64,000 bases of DNA, taken from contig JANBVO010000044.1 of the NCBI GenBank assembly GCA_030052745.1, positions 124,001 to 188,000 on the forward strand. The letters are read 5' to 3'. The notes under the pieces are model-generated. The model made no database searches and was not told where the DNA came from. It was given only the letters and a program-made list of their open reading frames with translations. A program made the translations under genes and the position numbers. Numbering within the stretch: position 1 is the first letter of the stretch; the number at the start of each line of letters is the position of its first letter. The DNA comes from Pleurostoma richardsiae (Eukaryota; Ascomycota; Sordariomycetes; Calosphaeriales; Pleurostomataceae). This document shows positions 1 through 9,803 of this stretch, one piece after another.

Positions 1-143
1 CGGACAGGTTGCCGACGCCTCCTCGAAGTCCACGCGGGATGCATTGAACAGGCATCAAGCTAGAACCGTTAGATGAGCGGTCTTATTACCTGCTCCGCAG
101 GACGGGACGACGATAAAGAGAACTGCAGCGTCCGTCTTTCACG

Positions 144-1315
144 ATGACTGCTTCCCGTATTCTCCAGTTCTCCAGACCAGACGATCCAGGCCCGCCTAGA
201 CCTCCAAGGCCTCCCTACAAACCAACTCCTCTCAAAGCCAAAGACGCCTCTCGGCAGTTCGACACAGACCCGAGCGAGGATCGACCTTCCCGTCTCATCT
301 CAGCCCCAGCATTGTCGCCTTCCAGCACGTCTTCCCGACGCTCTTCCGTGGGTCCTTCCTCTGGAGGCCCCCCTGTCCGCAGCACCCCCAGCCCCACCGA
401 GGATTCCTCGCCACGCCCTGTCCTCAGAAGGTCATCCACCGCCAGGTTTCCCATAAAGGTCAGCACAGAGTCGTCCATCCCAGGCGACCTTTCCAACACA
501 CGCTCTCGAGCTCGATCCCTTGAACAGCAAATCCAGCGTTCTCGCCCCGAGAGACAGTCTTCCCTAAGCAAGCCTGCTCCAGAGCAAACCACCCCAGCCG
601 ACTCAAGGTCTTCATCCACCCACACCCGCCACTTATCCAAACATTCCGCGGACTACCTCTTCTACTCCGAGAAGGATCTTCTTGAAGAATCACCTGTTGA
701 GAGTAGCCCTGAAGCCATTGAACCCATCAAGACCACGGATCCCGCCAAACCCACGGATTCCGTCAAACCCAAAGAACCCCTCAAGCCGACGGAACCTATC
801 AAACCAAAGGAACCCGTCAAACCCATCGAATCCGCCAAACCCACTGAACCCGCCAAACCTACTGTACCCGCCAGACCCAACAAAGCCTCTCAAAACTCCG
901 ATTCAAAGATGTCTGCTCCGTAAGTTGTTGCCTTGACTACGCTGCCATCAGCCCTTTTGGAGCTTTGTTGACCACCGTACAGCAGTGCTAAGCCGGTTGA
1001 CGTCACCGACCGTGGCTTCGCCGCCAGCGTGTCTGGGCCTCAAGGAGGTGCCCAGATGAGGGTTGGACTGCCTGCACCTCTGCCAAACATATCTGGTACC
1101 CCCAATACCGTTGTCGGTATGTTGCACTTCAGTCTACCAGCCTCATTTGACGATCCCCACTGACAGTTTTCAAAGGAAATCTATTGAAGGGTCCCGTCGG
1201 TCCCGACGGCAAGCTGAAGGATGCGGCGCTGATGGTCGGCATCAAGCTAGACCTCGAGGCCGAGGTGCACCTCACAGCCCGCGTACGGGGTGACATCCTG
1301 GTGGGCTTGTACTGA
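144..1315 (+). CDS. Proline-rich protein of unknown function with KPxEP-type repeats
   Basis: I do not recognise this gene. Three exons (144-919, 983-1116, 1167-1315) joined by GT-AG introns give 352 residues. Residues 1-170 are rich in Ser, Pro and Arg and look disordered. Residues about 190-245 carry roughly ten imperfect pentapeptides of the type KPTEP/KPKEP. The C-terminus, built only by splicing, is ordered and ends in VGIKLDLEAEVHLTARVRGD followed by ILVGLY; this is the likely conserved part. There is no signal peptide or membrane segment. The first 143 bases of the window are its upstream region and show nothing recognisable. Start chosen at the first ATG of the open frame. The exon structure is well supported by phase; the function is unknown. 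Confidence 0.75.
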
Positions 1316-2098
1316 TAATTAATAGCCTGGGGACACTGTTCCTGCTCCAGGCGACGCGATGCATAGAAAGGCATGAGCTCGGTTCGACCGCGCGAGATCC
1401 TGGAGATCCCGGTCTGGCGTTGCTGTTCTTTCTCACGGGATACCCATGACTGCCCTGCTCGTATATTCACGCTGGTTCATCATCAAACTTTGGGGTTGTG
1501 CAATAGTGGCACAAAATAGACTCTTTGGCTGGCAATAACTTTTGCCTTGTCTCCAGATCTGCTTTAAGATTGTATTGCTCCTATCGTGACTGCAACCAAT
1601 GCCGCTAGTATTCGTCTATCATATTGTGGTGTGTGATCACTACGGCTGTCGTTTTTGTAAAATCATCCGGAGTATAGCTGAAGGTTCACTGAGTTATCAT
1701 AAAACTATTGAAGTTAGAGCTGTGTGCCGTTGGAAGGAAGATCTGTTGTCAAATCCCGTGCTTAGCTGCTGGGGCGAATGGTAGAAAAGTCGGTCTGATC
1801 CTAGATGTGCTTACGACACAGCCCTCTTGCAACTAAGCCACGCATGATTGTCAGCGGCACGTCGTACGTCTAGTTCCATGGGACTAAGCTGCATTGGAAA
1901 CGGCCGCGCCCCAGCTGAAAGGTCCAGCTCACGTAAGGAGGGTAGGGTAGGCATCTATATTTAAGAACCAACCATCTCGGAAGTCTTGGAATTTAGAGAC
2001 ATATGTTCATTTGATATATACAATTTGCAGCTTCAAAACGGTGTGTCGTCTTTCGTGGCAGCACCGAATCTGTATTGCCTCATCACCTCACTGCCAAA
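1316..2098. other. Intergenic region upstream of the alpha-amylase
   Basis: No coding potential is apparent. A TATA-like stretch (TATATTTAAG, near 1955) lies about 145 bases before the amylase start and could be its core promoter. Confidence 0.4.
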
Positions 2099-3967
2099 AT
2101 GAGTTCTGCGCAGAATGGGCCGACCCACCAGGCACCAGATAACCCTTATATCGTGCCCATGGATCAGCCATGCCCTACGAACAAGACAATGTTTCAGGCG
2201 TTTGAGTGGTATTGCCCGGGCGACCATAAGCACTGGATGCGCCTAGAGAAGGCTGTCTCGAGCCTTGCAGCCCTAGGAGTCACCAGCATGTGGATACCGC
2301 CTGCGACCAAAGCTGCATGGGAGAAGAGCAACGGCTATGATGTGTACGACCTGTACGACCTCGGGGAGTTCAACCAGAAAGGGGCCCAGCACACGAAATG
2401 GGGGACTAAGAAGGAACTCGTTCAGCTTGCAGACGTCGCAAATACCCACGGTGTAGACGTTATATTCGACGCTGTTTTGAACCACAAGGCCGGCGCTGAC
2501 TATACGGAGTCGGTCAAAGCCAGCAAGGTTGATCCAACAGGTAGGTTAGAAACACGAGAGTTAAGGTATGAAGGAATGCTGATAAGTTCCCTAGATAGGA
2601 TGACGCCGCTGAGCAAGCCGGATACTATCGAGGCCTGGACAGGCTTCGAGTTCAAAGGGAGAGGAAACACTTACAGCACGATGAAGTGGAATAAGAACCA
2701 CTTCACTGGAAGTGACTACTGTCACAAAACCAAGACCAAGGCAGTCTTCAAATTTGAGGGTAAAGAATGGGCTAACGATGTCGATGAAGAACTCGGCAAC
2801 TATGATTACCTGTAAGGATATGCCATCATACTTTTGCTGATAACAGCCCAAGATCACTGATCTCCTTGGTAGGATGTTCGCGGACATCGACCACTCGAAC
2901 CCCGAAGTCCGCCAAGACCTCGCCCGCTGGGTCCGCTGGTTACCTTCACAGCTGAAGCTGGGCGGTCTCCGGCTCGACGCCATCAAGCACTACTCCGCGG
3001 ACTTTCTCCGGAGCTTCATCGCGTATGCTGACAAGGTCGTCGGACGTGACTGGTTCTTCGTTGGCGAGTACTGGCGGGAGGACTCCGAAGTGTTGGCTAG
3101 GTACATCGAGTACATGCACCACCGCATCTCGCTCTTCGACGTGCGCCTGGTGTCGAACTTCTCACGAGTGTCGATGCAGGACGGGGCGGATCTGCGGACG
3201 GTGTTCGAGGGCGCCCTGGTGACGTATAAGCCTTTAAACGCGGTGGTGAGTCTTGCCGCGTTGGACAGCTCCCAGCTTTTTCCTATTGCTGACCCTGCAC
3301 CAGACCTTCGTCGCGAATCACGATACGGTATGTTTGCTTCTGGTCTCATTTATCTGGCTACATGCTAATGAACGTGGCAACAGCAAGAGGGACAGTCATT
3401 AGAGGTTGGTCCGAAGATGACATACACCGCTTCATAGTCTACTAACACGGCACGCAGACGCTCGTTGCTCCGTTCTTCGTCCCAATAGCCTACGCTCTCA
3501 TCCTCCTCCGCGCCAACGCCGGCCTACCATGCGTTTTCTACGGCGATCTCTACGGCTCTCCCGGGCCCCGACCCCAGCGCAGCGACCGGGGTTCCTTCGC
3601 CCCGCCAACGTCGCTCGTCCTGCCCCGGCTGATGCTCGCCCGCAGACTCTATGCGTACGGCACGCAGGTCGACTTCTTCGACCGGCCCGACTGCATTGGC
3701 TTCACGCGACTCGGCCACCCGTCGCAGAGTAAGGGGGCTGGTCTGGCCGTGCTGGCTACTAATAAGTGGGAATACGCGACGAAGAGGATGCACGTCGGCA
3801 GGGGACACGCCGGGGAGACGTGGACAGACCTCCTGCGAGGTTGCTGGGGCGAGGTCGTAATTGACGCGGAAGGATGGGGGGTATTTGCGGTTGGCCCGCG
3901 AGGGGTCTCCGTGTGGGCGGATCGGGAGGCAGAGGGCAGGGCGCTGCTTGATAATATGGTGTTGTAA
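2099..3967 (+). CDS. Intracellular alpha-amylase, GH13 bacterial (liquefying) type
   Basis: Hydrolyses internal alpha-1,4 bonds of starch, glycogen or maltodextrin. Six exons (2099-2540, 2595-2811, 2873-3245, 3304-3327, 3384-3404, 3458-3967) give 528 residues. The sequence follows the Bacillus-type enzyme throughout: FQAFEWY near the N-terminus, DAVLNHKAG, the nucleophile in GGLRLDAIKH (about D255), the acid/base in FVGEYW (about E285) and the third Asp in VANHDT (about D351). There is no signal peptide, so it should act in the cytoplasm, as known for fungal members of this subfamily, possibly on glycogen or on primers for cell-wall alpha-glucan. The ATG at 2099 has a good context (CAAAATGAG); an in-frame ATG at 2075 is possible. 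Exons 4 and 5 are only 24 and 21 nt, and exon 4 carries a catalytic residue. No break seen. Confidence 0.93.
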
Positions 3968-4554
3968 GATGCATTCTCAGTGATCTCCCCCTCGCGCTGG
4001 ACACATGACTAACGCAATCGACTGGCAGTGATTCTGATATATACGGTCTTAAGGCAGGGCCCCAAGCGCCGGCGGAGCCAGTGAAGCGGAAAAGTACGCC
4101 TCGCTGGCTCACAAGCTCAGGGCGCGATCCAGTCCGTAGGTGAAGATATAATGTTCGAACTCCAGATGAGAACATTAGGGATCACAAGAGGAGACTGAGG
4201 TCCGGATCCTCTAGCTTGGTGAAACAGCGTCGTTTCCAAATGAAGGAAGAGGAGGCCGGAAATACTCATTCAGAGACACCATGACACCTTGCTAGGAGAC
4301 AAGAAGCAGGAGAGAGGAAAGAGCTGGGAAGAGACAGGATAAAGACGCCTTCTAAGAGCGGCAACGAATATTAGTTGTCATCGGTTAGGCTTCCTTAGGA
4401 AGACTGGGCAGGCGCCGACTCCTGCATTCACCGCCGGTAATCAGGTGGGAATCAGAGCCGGTGCAAAGACTGCAGCGAACGTCGAGGGACAGTAATCGTG
4501 ACACAAATTAATCGGATCCTAATTCAGCAGGAGTGGTTTGGAGAGAGCGTGCGC
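3968..4554. other. Intergenic region between the amylase and the tRNA gene
   Basis: I see nothing coding on either strand. The stretch serves as 3' flank for both neighbours. Confidence 0.4.
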
Positions 4555-4561
4555 AAAAAAA
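4555..4561 (-). terminator. RNA polymerase III terminator of the tRNA-Leu gene
   Basis: A run of seven A on the + strand, read as seven T on the tRNA strand, lies 13 bases beyond the tRNA 3' end. A second shorter run is at 4564-4567. Confidence 0.7.
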
Positions 4562-4574
4562 TTAAAACAAGTTT

Positions 4575-4666
4575 GCCATCTGTGCGGTTCGAACGCACGC
4601 ATCTTTCGATAGCAGTGATTTAAGTAAGACTTAAAACTGCCGCCTTAACCACTCGGCCAAGATGGC
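4575..4666 (-). tRNA. tRNA-Leu (anticodon TAA) with a 12-nt intron
   Basis: Read on the minus strand the gene folds as a class II tRNA. The acceptor stem GCCATCT pairs with AGATGGC, the D-arm contains GGCCGAGTGGTTAAGGC, the T-loop is TTCGAAC between GTGCG and CGCAC, and there is a long variable arm. The anticodon stem GCAGT/ACTGC closes a loop TTTAAG with anticodon TAA. Twelve extra bases at 4618-4629 sit at the canonical position after base 37 and would be removed by tRNA splicing endonuclease. CCA is not encoded, as expected for a eukaryote. Confidence 0.93.
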
Positions 4667-5196
4667 TAAATTGCGTCATGGGTACTGCAAACTATGAGCT
4701 ATGGGCTAGCCTTCGAAGACGGCCCTTACGCCCGAGCAAGAGAAGAAAAAAGGATTGAGCTGCTCGCTCACTAAGCGCCGCAGAGGCGCCAGCATAGCAG
4801 CCTGCGGGTGCAAGCACTATCAAATCAGTGCCAATACCGACACAGCTCGAAAGTGCGATACCGAAATCCTCACCTCTGGTTGGGGCGTGCCGTCTCGGAG
4901 GTCCCTAAGGACTCTGTAGGAGATGCTAGAATTGCGTTGATGAGAGCCTGGAGAAGACAGATCCATTCCGGGCGCAAAGTCTGCAGGTGAATGGTTCTTT
5001 TCCCAGCCGGAGTTGGCGATTGCCGACAACAATCAATTGAGGCGCGGAACAGCCCCGCAGGTACGCGAGTTGCCTCCTCTCACCGCCAAAATTTACTCGG
5101 GCAGAAAATTTCAAGGTACCTCCGACAGCAGTGGCTAAGAGCATCTATTTGAGAAGCCCCCAGACACCAATGCAATTGGATCACCAACCTCTCACA
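4667..5196. other. Intergenic region upstream of the RRP15 gene
   Basis: Contains only short shadow frames. It is the 5' flank of both the tRNA gene and RRP15. Confidence 0.4.
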
Positions 5197-6198
5197 ATGG
5201 CAGATCCAGCAGCAAAGAAACGATCACGCGATGATGCGGCAAAGCCAAGAGCGCCCCGGCCCTCCAAGAAGCAGCGCAAGCTTGCCGCCTACCACAGCGA
5301 CTCCGACTCCGTCGCGGAGGAGGACGAGCAGCAAGATTTCGATGCAGTCAACCTCCTCGACTCAGACAATGAAGACCTAGAGAACGCCCGTGCGGACGAC
5401 GGTGCATCCTCCTGCACCGGCTCCGACTCGGATTCGGAGGCAGCCTCAGACGCCGGCCGCTCAGCCAAGCGGCAACCGAAGACAAAACAACAGCAGGAGC
5501 GGAAACCAAAATTCGTCGCCCGGGATGCGCCCGCGTCAGACGACGACTCACCGTCAGGAGAACAAGAGGGCTCGAGCGATGATGACGGCGACGCAGGCAG
5601 CGACAGTGACGACAGCGAAGGAGGCGGCGGCGGCAGGCAGCGCAAGAAGTCCAAGCGCAACGATCCGGCCGCCTTCGCGACCTCCCTCTCCAAGATCCTC
5701 TCCACCAAGCTCTCCACCTCGCGGCGCGCCGACCCCGTCCTCGCCCGCAGCGCTGCCGCCCACGAGGCCTCCCGGCAGGCCGTCGACACGGTCCTGGAGG
5801 CAAAGGCGCGCAAGCGGCTGCGCGAGCAGCGGCGGCTCGCCATGGAGAAGGGCCGGGTTCGCGACGTGCTGGTGGCGACGCGCGAGGAGGCCGTGGCGGT
5901 CGACCCGGCGACCGGCGAGGAGAAAGCGGTCGTCGTGGAGGGAGAGACGGTGGGGCAGATCCTCGAGACGGAGAGGAGGCTGCGCAAGGTCGCGCAGCGC
6001 GGTGTGGTGAAGCTGTTCAATGCGGTCAGGGCGGCACAGGTCAAAGCCACGGAAGCGGAGAGGTTGAACAGGTCGGAGGGAGTGCTGGGCGTGGGGAAGA
6101 GGGAGGAGAAGATCACAGAGATGAGCAGGAAGGGGTTCCTAGACCTGATTGCGTCGGGCGGAGGAGGGCTGAAGAAAGGTGGGCTTGAGGAGGCGTGA
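5197..6198 (+). CDS. RRP15: Ribosomal RNA-processing protein 15 (Rrp15)
   Basis: A nucleolar factor of the pre-60S particle, needed for 27S pre-rRNA processing in yeast. Single exon, 333 residues from the ATG at 5197 (ACAATGGCA); two more upstream in-frame ATGs exist (5131, 5170). Residues about 1-150 are basic then strongly acidic/serine-rich (SDSDS, EEDEQQ, SSDDDGD). Residues about 155-325 form the Rrp15p domain, recognisable from DPAAFATSLSKILSTKLS, EAKARKRLREQRR and RKVAQRGVVKLFNAVRAAQ, ending in EKITEMSRKGFLDLIASG. Nuclear localisation is suggested by KKRSRDD and RPSKKQRK near the start. It converges on the ferredoxin gene with about 300 bases between the stops. Confidence 0.92.
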   Translation: MADPAAKKRSRDDAAKPRAPRPSKKQRKLAAYHSDSDSVAEEDEQQDFDAVNLLDSDNEDLENARADDGASSCTGSDSDSEAASDAGRSAKRQPKTKQQQERKPKFVARDAPASDDDSPSGEQEGSSDDDGDAGSDSDDSEGGGGGRQRKKSKRNDPAAFATSLSKILSTKLSTSRRADPVLARSAAAHEASRQAVDTVLEAKARKRLREQRRLAMEKGRVRDVLVATREEAVAVDPATGEEKAVVVEGETVGQILETERRLRKVAQRGVVKLFNAVRAAQVKATEAERLNRSEGVLGVGKREEKITEMSRKGFLDLIASGGGGLKKGGLEEA

Positions 6199-6501
6199 AC
6201 GATAGAGGGGAGATGGTGTTAGAAGGTTAGGCGGCGCAACAGCGTGACACCCATTTCGCTAGAGCAGGGTCTCATTTGGCTAGAAAGAAAGCCTATCGAT
6301 CTCGCAGATGCGCCGCGCCGATATGTCTATACATGTACAGTTGCTCAAGTGAGCAGCATCCCAGGCCTGTCCCTGATCATCTCAGGTGCCTCGGCTATAG
6401 TGATACAATGGAACAATGGAACACCCAAATCCCAAAGCTCCAGTGATGCCTCATTTCCTTATCCCATCTCATGCTCCTTAATGATCGGGTAGAGTATTGA
6501 A

Positions 6502-7229
6502 TCATGACTTGAAGTCGCTTGCCTGCAGATTCCGCGTCATCGACGGTAGTCGTACTACAAGCCCGTCCAGCTCTTTTGTCATCTTCACCTGGCAACCCAG
6601 CCGACTTGTCTCCGTTAGCCCAAACGCAAGGTCGAGCATGTCGTTTTCGTCGTCCTCGGGCTCGGGCATCTTGTTGTAGTAATCCTCGTCTTCGACAATG
6701 ACATGGCACGTCGAGCAGGCACACGAACCGCCGCAGGCACCTAGACTCGAGGATTAGCTCAAATCTCGTATGTCAGAAATATCAGGTCCTCATACCTTCC
6801 ATCTCCAGGTCGTTATCCTGAGCTATATCTAGCAGGTTGTCCCCTTCGGAGACAGCTATCTTGTGCGACTCGCCCTCCTTGTCGATGAAGGTCACATATA
6901 ACCTAATCGGTGTCAGTAAGGGAAAGAAGGTCTGGAGGAGACAGTAGCGTCACGCACTCTTCGCCTGGCTTCGGGGGAGTGATATGGCCATGTTGCAAAG
7001 ACGCTGAGGTAGAGAGAGCCCGGGGCTGTGGGAAGCTCGGATTTGCGAAACTTCTGTTTGTCCGAGCGAGTCGGGAAATTCGCGAAGTGGCTGATCGAGA
7101 GGGAGCCGAAGCTGAGCACGAGGAAAACTGGTGCAGATTGCGGTGTGAGCGAGGCACGCCCCGGCGGAGTCCTGAACTGAGCCGAAGAAAGCTCTGAGTC
7201 TGCGTTATGAAGGTCTTTGCCGCCGCCAT
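6502..7229 (-). CDS. YAH1: Mitochondrial [2Fe-2S] ferredoxin, adrenodoxin type
   Basis: An electron carrier of mitochondrial iron-sulfur cluster assembly that also supports heme A and ubiquinone synthesis; equivalent to yeast Yah1. Three exons on the minus strand (6958-7229, 6796-6902, 6502-6740) give 205 residues. The first ~80 residues are Arg/Ser-rich with few acidic residues, a typical mitochondrial presequence. The domain begins at [12 protein letters not shown]. Cluster ligands are visible in [13 protein letters not shown] (C129, C135, C138) and RLGCQVK (C176). The family's acidic interaction helix is present ([16 protein letters not shown]). The ATG at 7229 fits the presequence. Its start faces that of UGO1 across 495 bases. 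Confidence 0.95.
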
Positions 7230-7724
7230 GATGCTGCTGGCTTGCCGCGTCGCCGGTGCGCAGTTCGGAGCTCCGGCACACAGGTCGCGAAGGGAATGCG
7301 GTGAGGAGTTCGAGGAAGAAAGGAAAGGAGGCGCCCTGGTATTGAAGGCGGCGAGGATATGCGCAGCACTTCGTCAGTGAGTGTTTTCCTTCTGTGAGTC
7401 GTCAATGCATATTGGCTGCAGCTGGGCTTTTCGAGATTTCCGACTCTTTAGCCCAGGAATTCGGTCAAGCTCCGAGTCGATGGATCCTAGCTCCGCTCCG
7501 AGCGCCCGGCATATCGGTACGTACCCAATCAAAAAAATTCGATTTCCTTATCGAAGGGGCGGAAGTGACTGGTTCAAGCGTGGCTATCGCCACGTGACTG
7601 CTTATCTCCTGTTTGTTCATCTCATCATGCAAACATTGGGCCGGTGGCAGCTCCTTGGAAAAGGAGCAAGCTGCCAACCCGCTTCCGATGGTGATGCACG
7701 CCTGACATCCTGACTCGCAGCGTC
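7230..7724. promoter_or_regulatory. Shared intergenic promoter of the ferredoxin and UGO1 genes
   Basis: A 495-base gap between two divergent genes for mitochondrial proteins; it must carry both promoters. I saw no clear TATA box or named factor site. Confidence 0.5.
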
Positions 7725-9361
7725 ATGTCGAGTCATAGAGAAGGGGTGAATCCCCTGCGCCCATACTACATACCGCCATCCATCGGCGAACCCATCGAGC
7801 CGACCAGCATCCCCGGGCCCAAGCCGTTTTCACATGGAAACTCGACCGGGCAGTACGCGTCGAGGGCGCGCGACATCTTCTCCGACCTCGACTACAAGGA
7901 CTACATCTCGGAGCCGTCGCCATCAGCTGTCAGGTCCTTCAAGGAACTGGTAGACGAGCTTCTATGGAAATACACGTCTGTCCTCATGGCGCAGCCCTTC
8001 GAGGTCGCCAAGACGATTCTGCAAGTGAGGACACAGGATGATCTGGGGGGAGTTACCGGTTTGGTCTCTCCTGCGGAGCGGCCTCGGCAGCCAAACAGCT
8101 ACAAGGGTTCTTCCTACGGCGATGTAAGCCTATCTCCTCTCACTAAATGGAAATTTTGCATGCTGATGGCACGCGACACAGCTCCCAGACTCCGACTCGG
8201 AATCCGACCCGGACGAGCCGGCTTATTTCACATCCACTGTCCCCGCAACGCCGACCCCGTCGTATCCTCGATCGCAGAGACCTAAGGTGTCTTCGCCGTT
8301 GGAGTCGCCTCGGACGCCCAGGACGCCGCAATTTCCTCCGCACCAGCTTAATATCCGCCGGCCGGATTCAGTGACCGAGGTCATCTCCCAGCTGTGGCAG
8401 AAGGAGGGCGCGTGGGGAGTGTGGAAAGGGTCAAACGCTTCTTTTCTCTACACGGTCATCCAGTCGCTCCTGGAGAACTGGTCGCGGAGCCTTCTAAGCG
8501 CGCTCTTCAACGTCCCCGATCTGGGCGTCAAGGACGACCTGGATCGGCTTGTCGACATAGCCTCGCCATACCCCTGGGTCTCAGTGTGCGTCGCTGCTGC
8601 CGCGGCGATTGCGACGGGTCTTATCCTCTCGCCACTGGATATGGTGCGGACAAGGTACATCTCGACTATCTCTAGGCTCAAAACGTTTCTCGGCTGACAT
8701 GAGACACAGGCTCATCGTGACCTCCACATCCCGCTCTCCCCGCCGAACCATCCCGATCCTCCGTTCTCTACCATCCTACGTGTGTCCCCCGGCTCTCGTC
8801 ATCCCAACCATATTCCATTCGCTCGTCCACCCCGTTCTCGCCCTCTCAACGCCGCTTGTTCTCCGGACTAAGTTCATGATCGACCGCGAGGTCTCCCCAA
8901 CCACCTTCTCCGTCGCCAAGTTTGTGTCCTCCTCTGTTGCTCTCTTCGTCAAGCTGCCTATCGAGACGGTCCTGCGACGAGGACAGGTGGCCGTCCTGAG
9001 CGAGCCTGCCTACGTCCGCGCCGTCGAGCAGACGACCACGGCCAGTGCTGCTAAAGGCGGCAAGGTCAGAGAGGACAAGAGCGCGCTGGAGACAATTGTC
9101 CCGGCCGGGAAGTACGACGGCGTGTTCCGGACAATGTATACGATCACGAAGGAGGAGGGTTCAAGACTCGTACCGACCGCTACGGCAGGCAAGACGCGGA
9201 ATAGTATGGCGAAGAAGGGCAAGGCGAAGGTGGCCGAGACGGTGTACCTCAGGGGCCAGGGACTGGAGGGCCTGTGGAGGGGGTGGAAGGTGAACTGGTG
9301 GGGCTTGGTTGGCCTGTGGACGGCCGGGATGGTCAGCGGTGGTGGAGATGGCGAGTTCTAG
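7725..9361 (+). CDS. UGO1: Mitochondrial outer-membrane fusion factor Ugo1 (carrier-family fold)
   Basis: Ugo1 links the outer- and inner-membrane fusion GTPases Fzo1 and Mgm1 in yeast. Three exons (7725-8123, 8182-8654, 8710-9361) give 507 residues, close to the yeast protein. Carrier-like pieces are visible: LMAQPFEVAKTILQVR (about residue 87), VWKGSNASFLYTVIQS, a hydrophobic stretch VSVCVAAAAAIATGLILSPL followed by DMVRTR, and VKLPIETVLRRGQVA. A Ser/Pro/acidic insert (about 130-180) interrupts the first repeat. The degenerate carrier signatures match Ugo1 and not an active metabolite carrier. The last ~120 residues include a basic linker (TAGKTRNSMAKKGKAK) and end in LWRGWKVNWWGLVGLW. It could be another Ugo1-like carrier, but the N-terminal half fits Ugo1 well. 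Confidence 0.85.
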
Positions 9362-9803
9362 ATGGAAGCATCTCGGATCTACGGTCGTTGACACGCCGTC
9401 GTCAGCGTGTGAGTGTGTGTGTGTAAAAAGTGAGTATATGACTCGGGGCAACAACTCTTTGGAGCCGAAGCAAAGCGGCGTTGGGCGTTACCGGTCCACC
9501 GGATTCTCTCTACTCATGACGGTATGATATCCCTGCTTGGAAGCGCTTTGTACGGATCGTTCTGTTATTTGTACATCTTTCCTCCGCTGAAGGCACTCAG
9601 ATAGATATATGAAGCCAGTATTTAACTGCCCCTGACATTCACAACCGCCCGGAGAGCCTGTACGGGGATGTGAGATTACCTCGGTAAAATTACATTCGAG
9701 TCTGCATTCTCGCCAATGACTGCCATGGGGGAGCGGTAGTTGGTAAGTTCCCCCCTCATCGGTACTCTACGTCGCATTGCTGGAGTAAGATGTCTACACT
9801 TTT
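9362..9803. other. Convergent 3' flanks of UGO1 and the MFS gene
   Basis: No gene seen. A short TG run occurs near 9409-9425. Confidence 0.4.

Noticed and set aside
5289-6116. 275-codon minus strand frame opposite RRP15
   Set aside because: Ser/Thr/Arg-rich shadow of the RRP15 frame.
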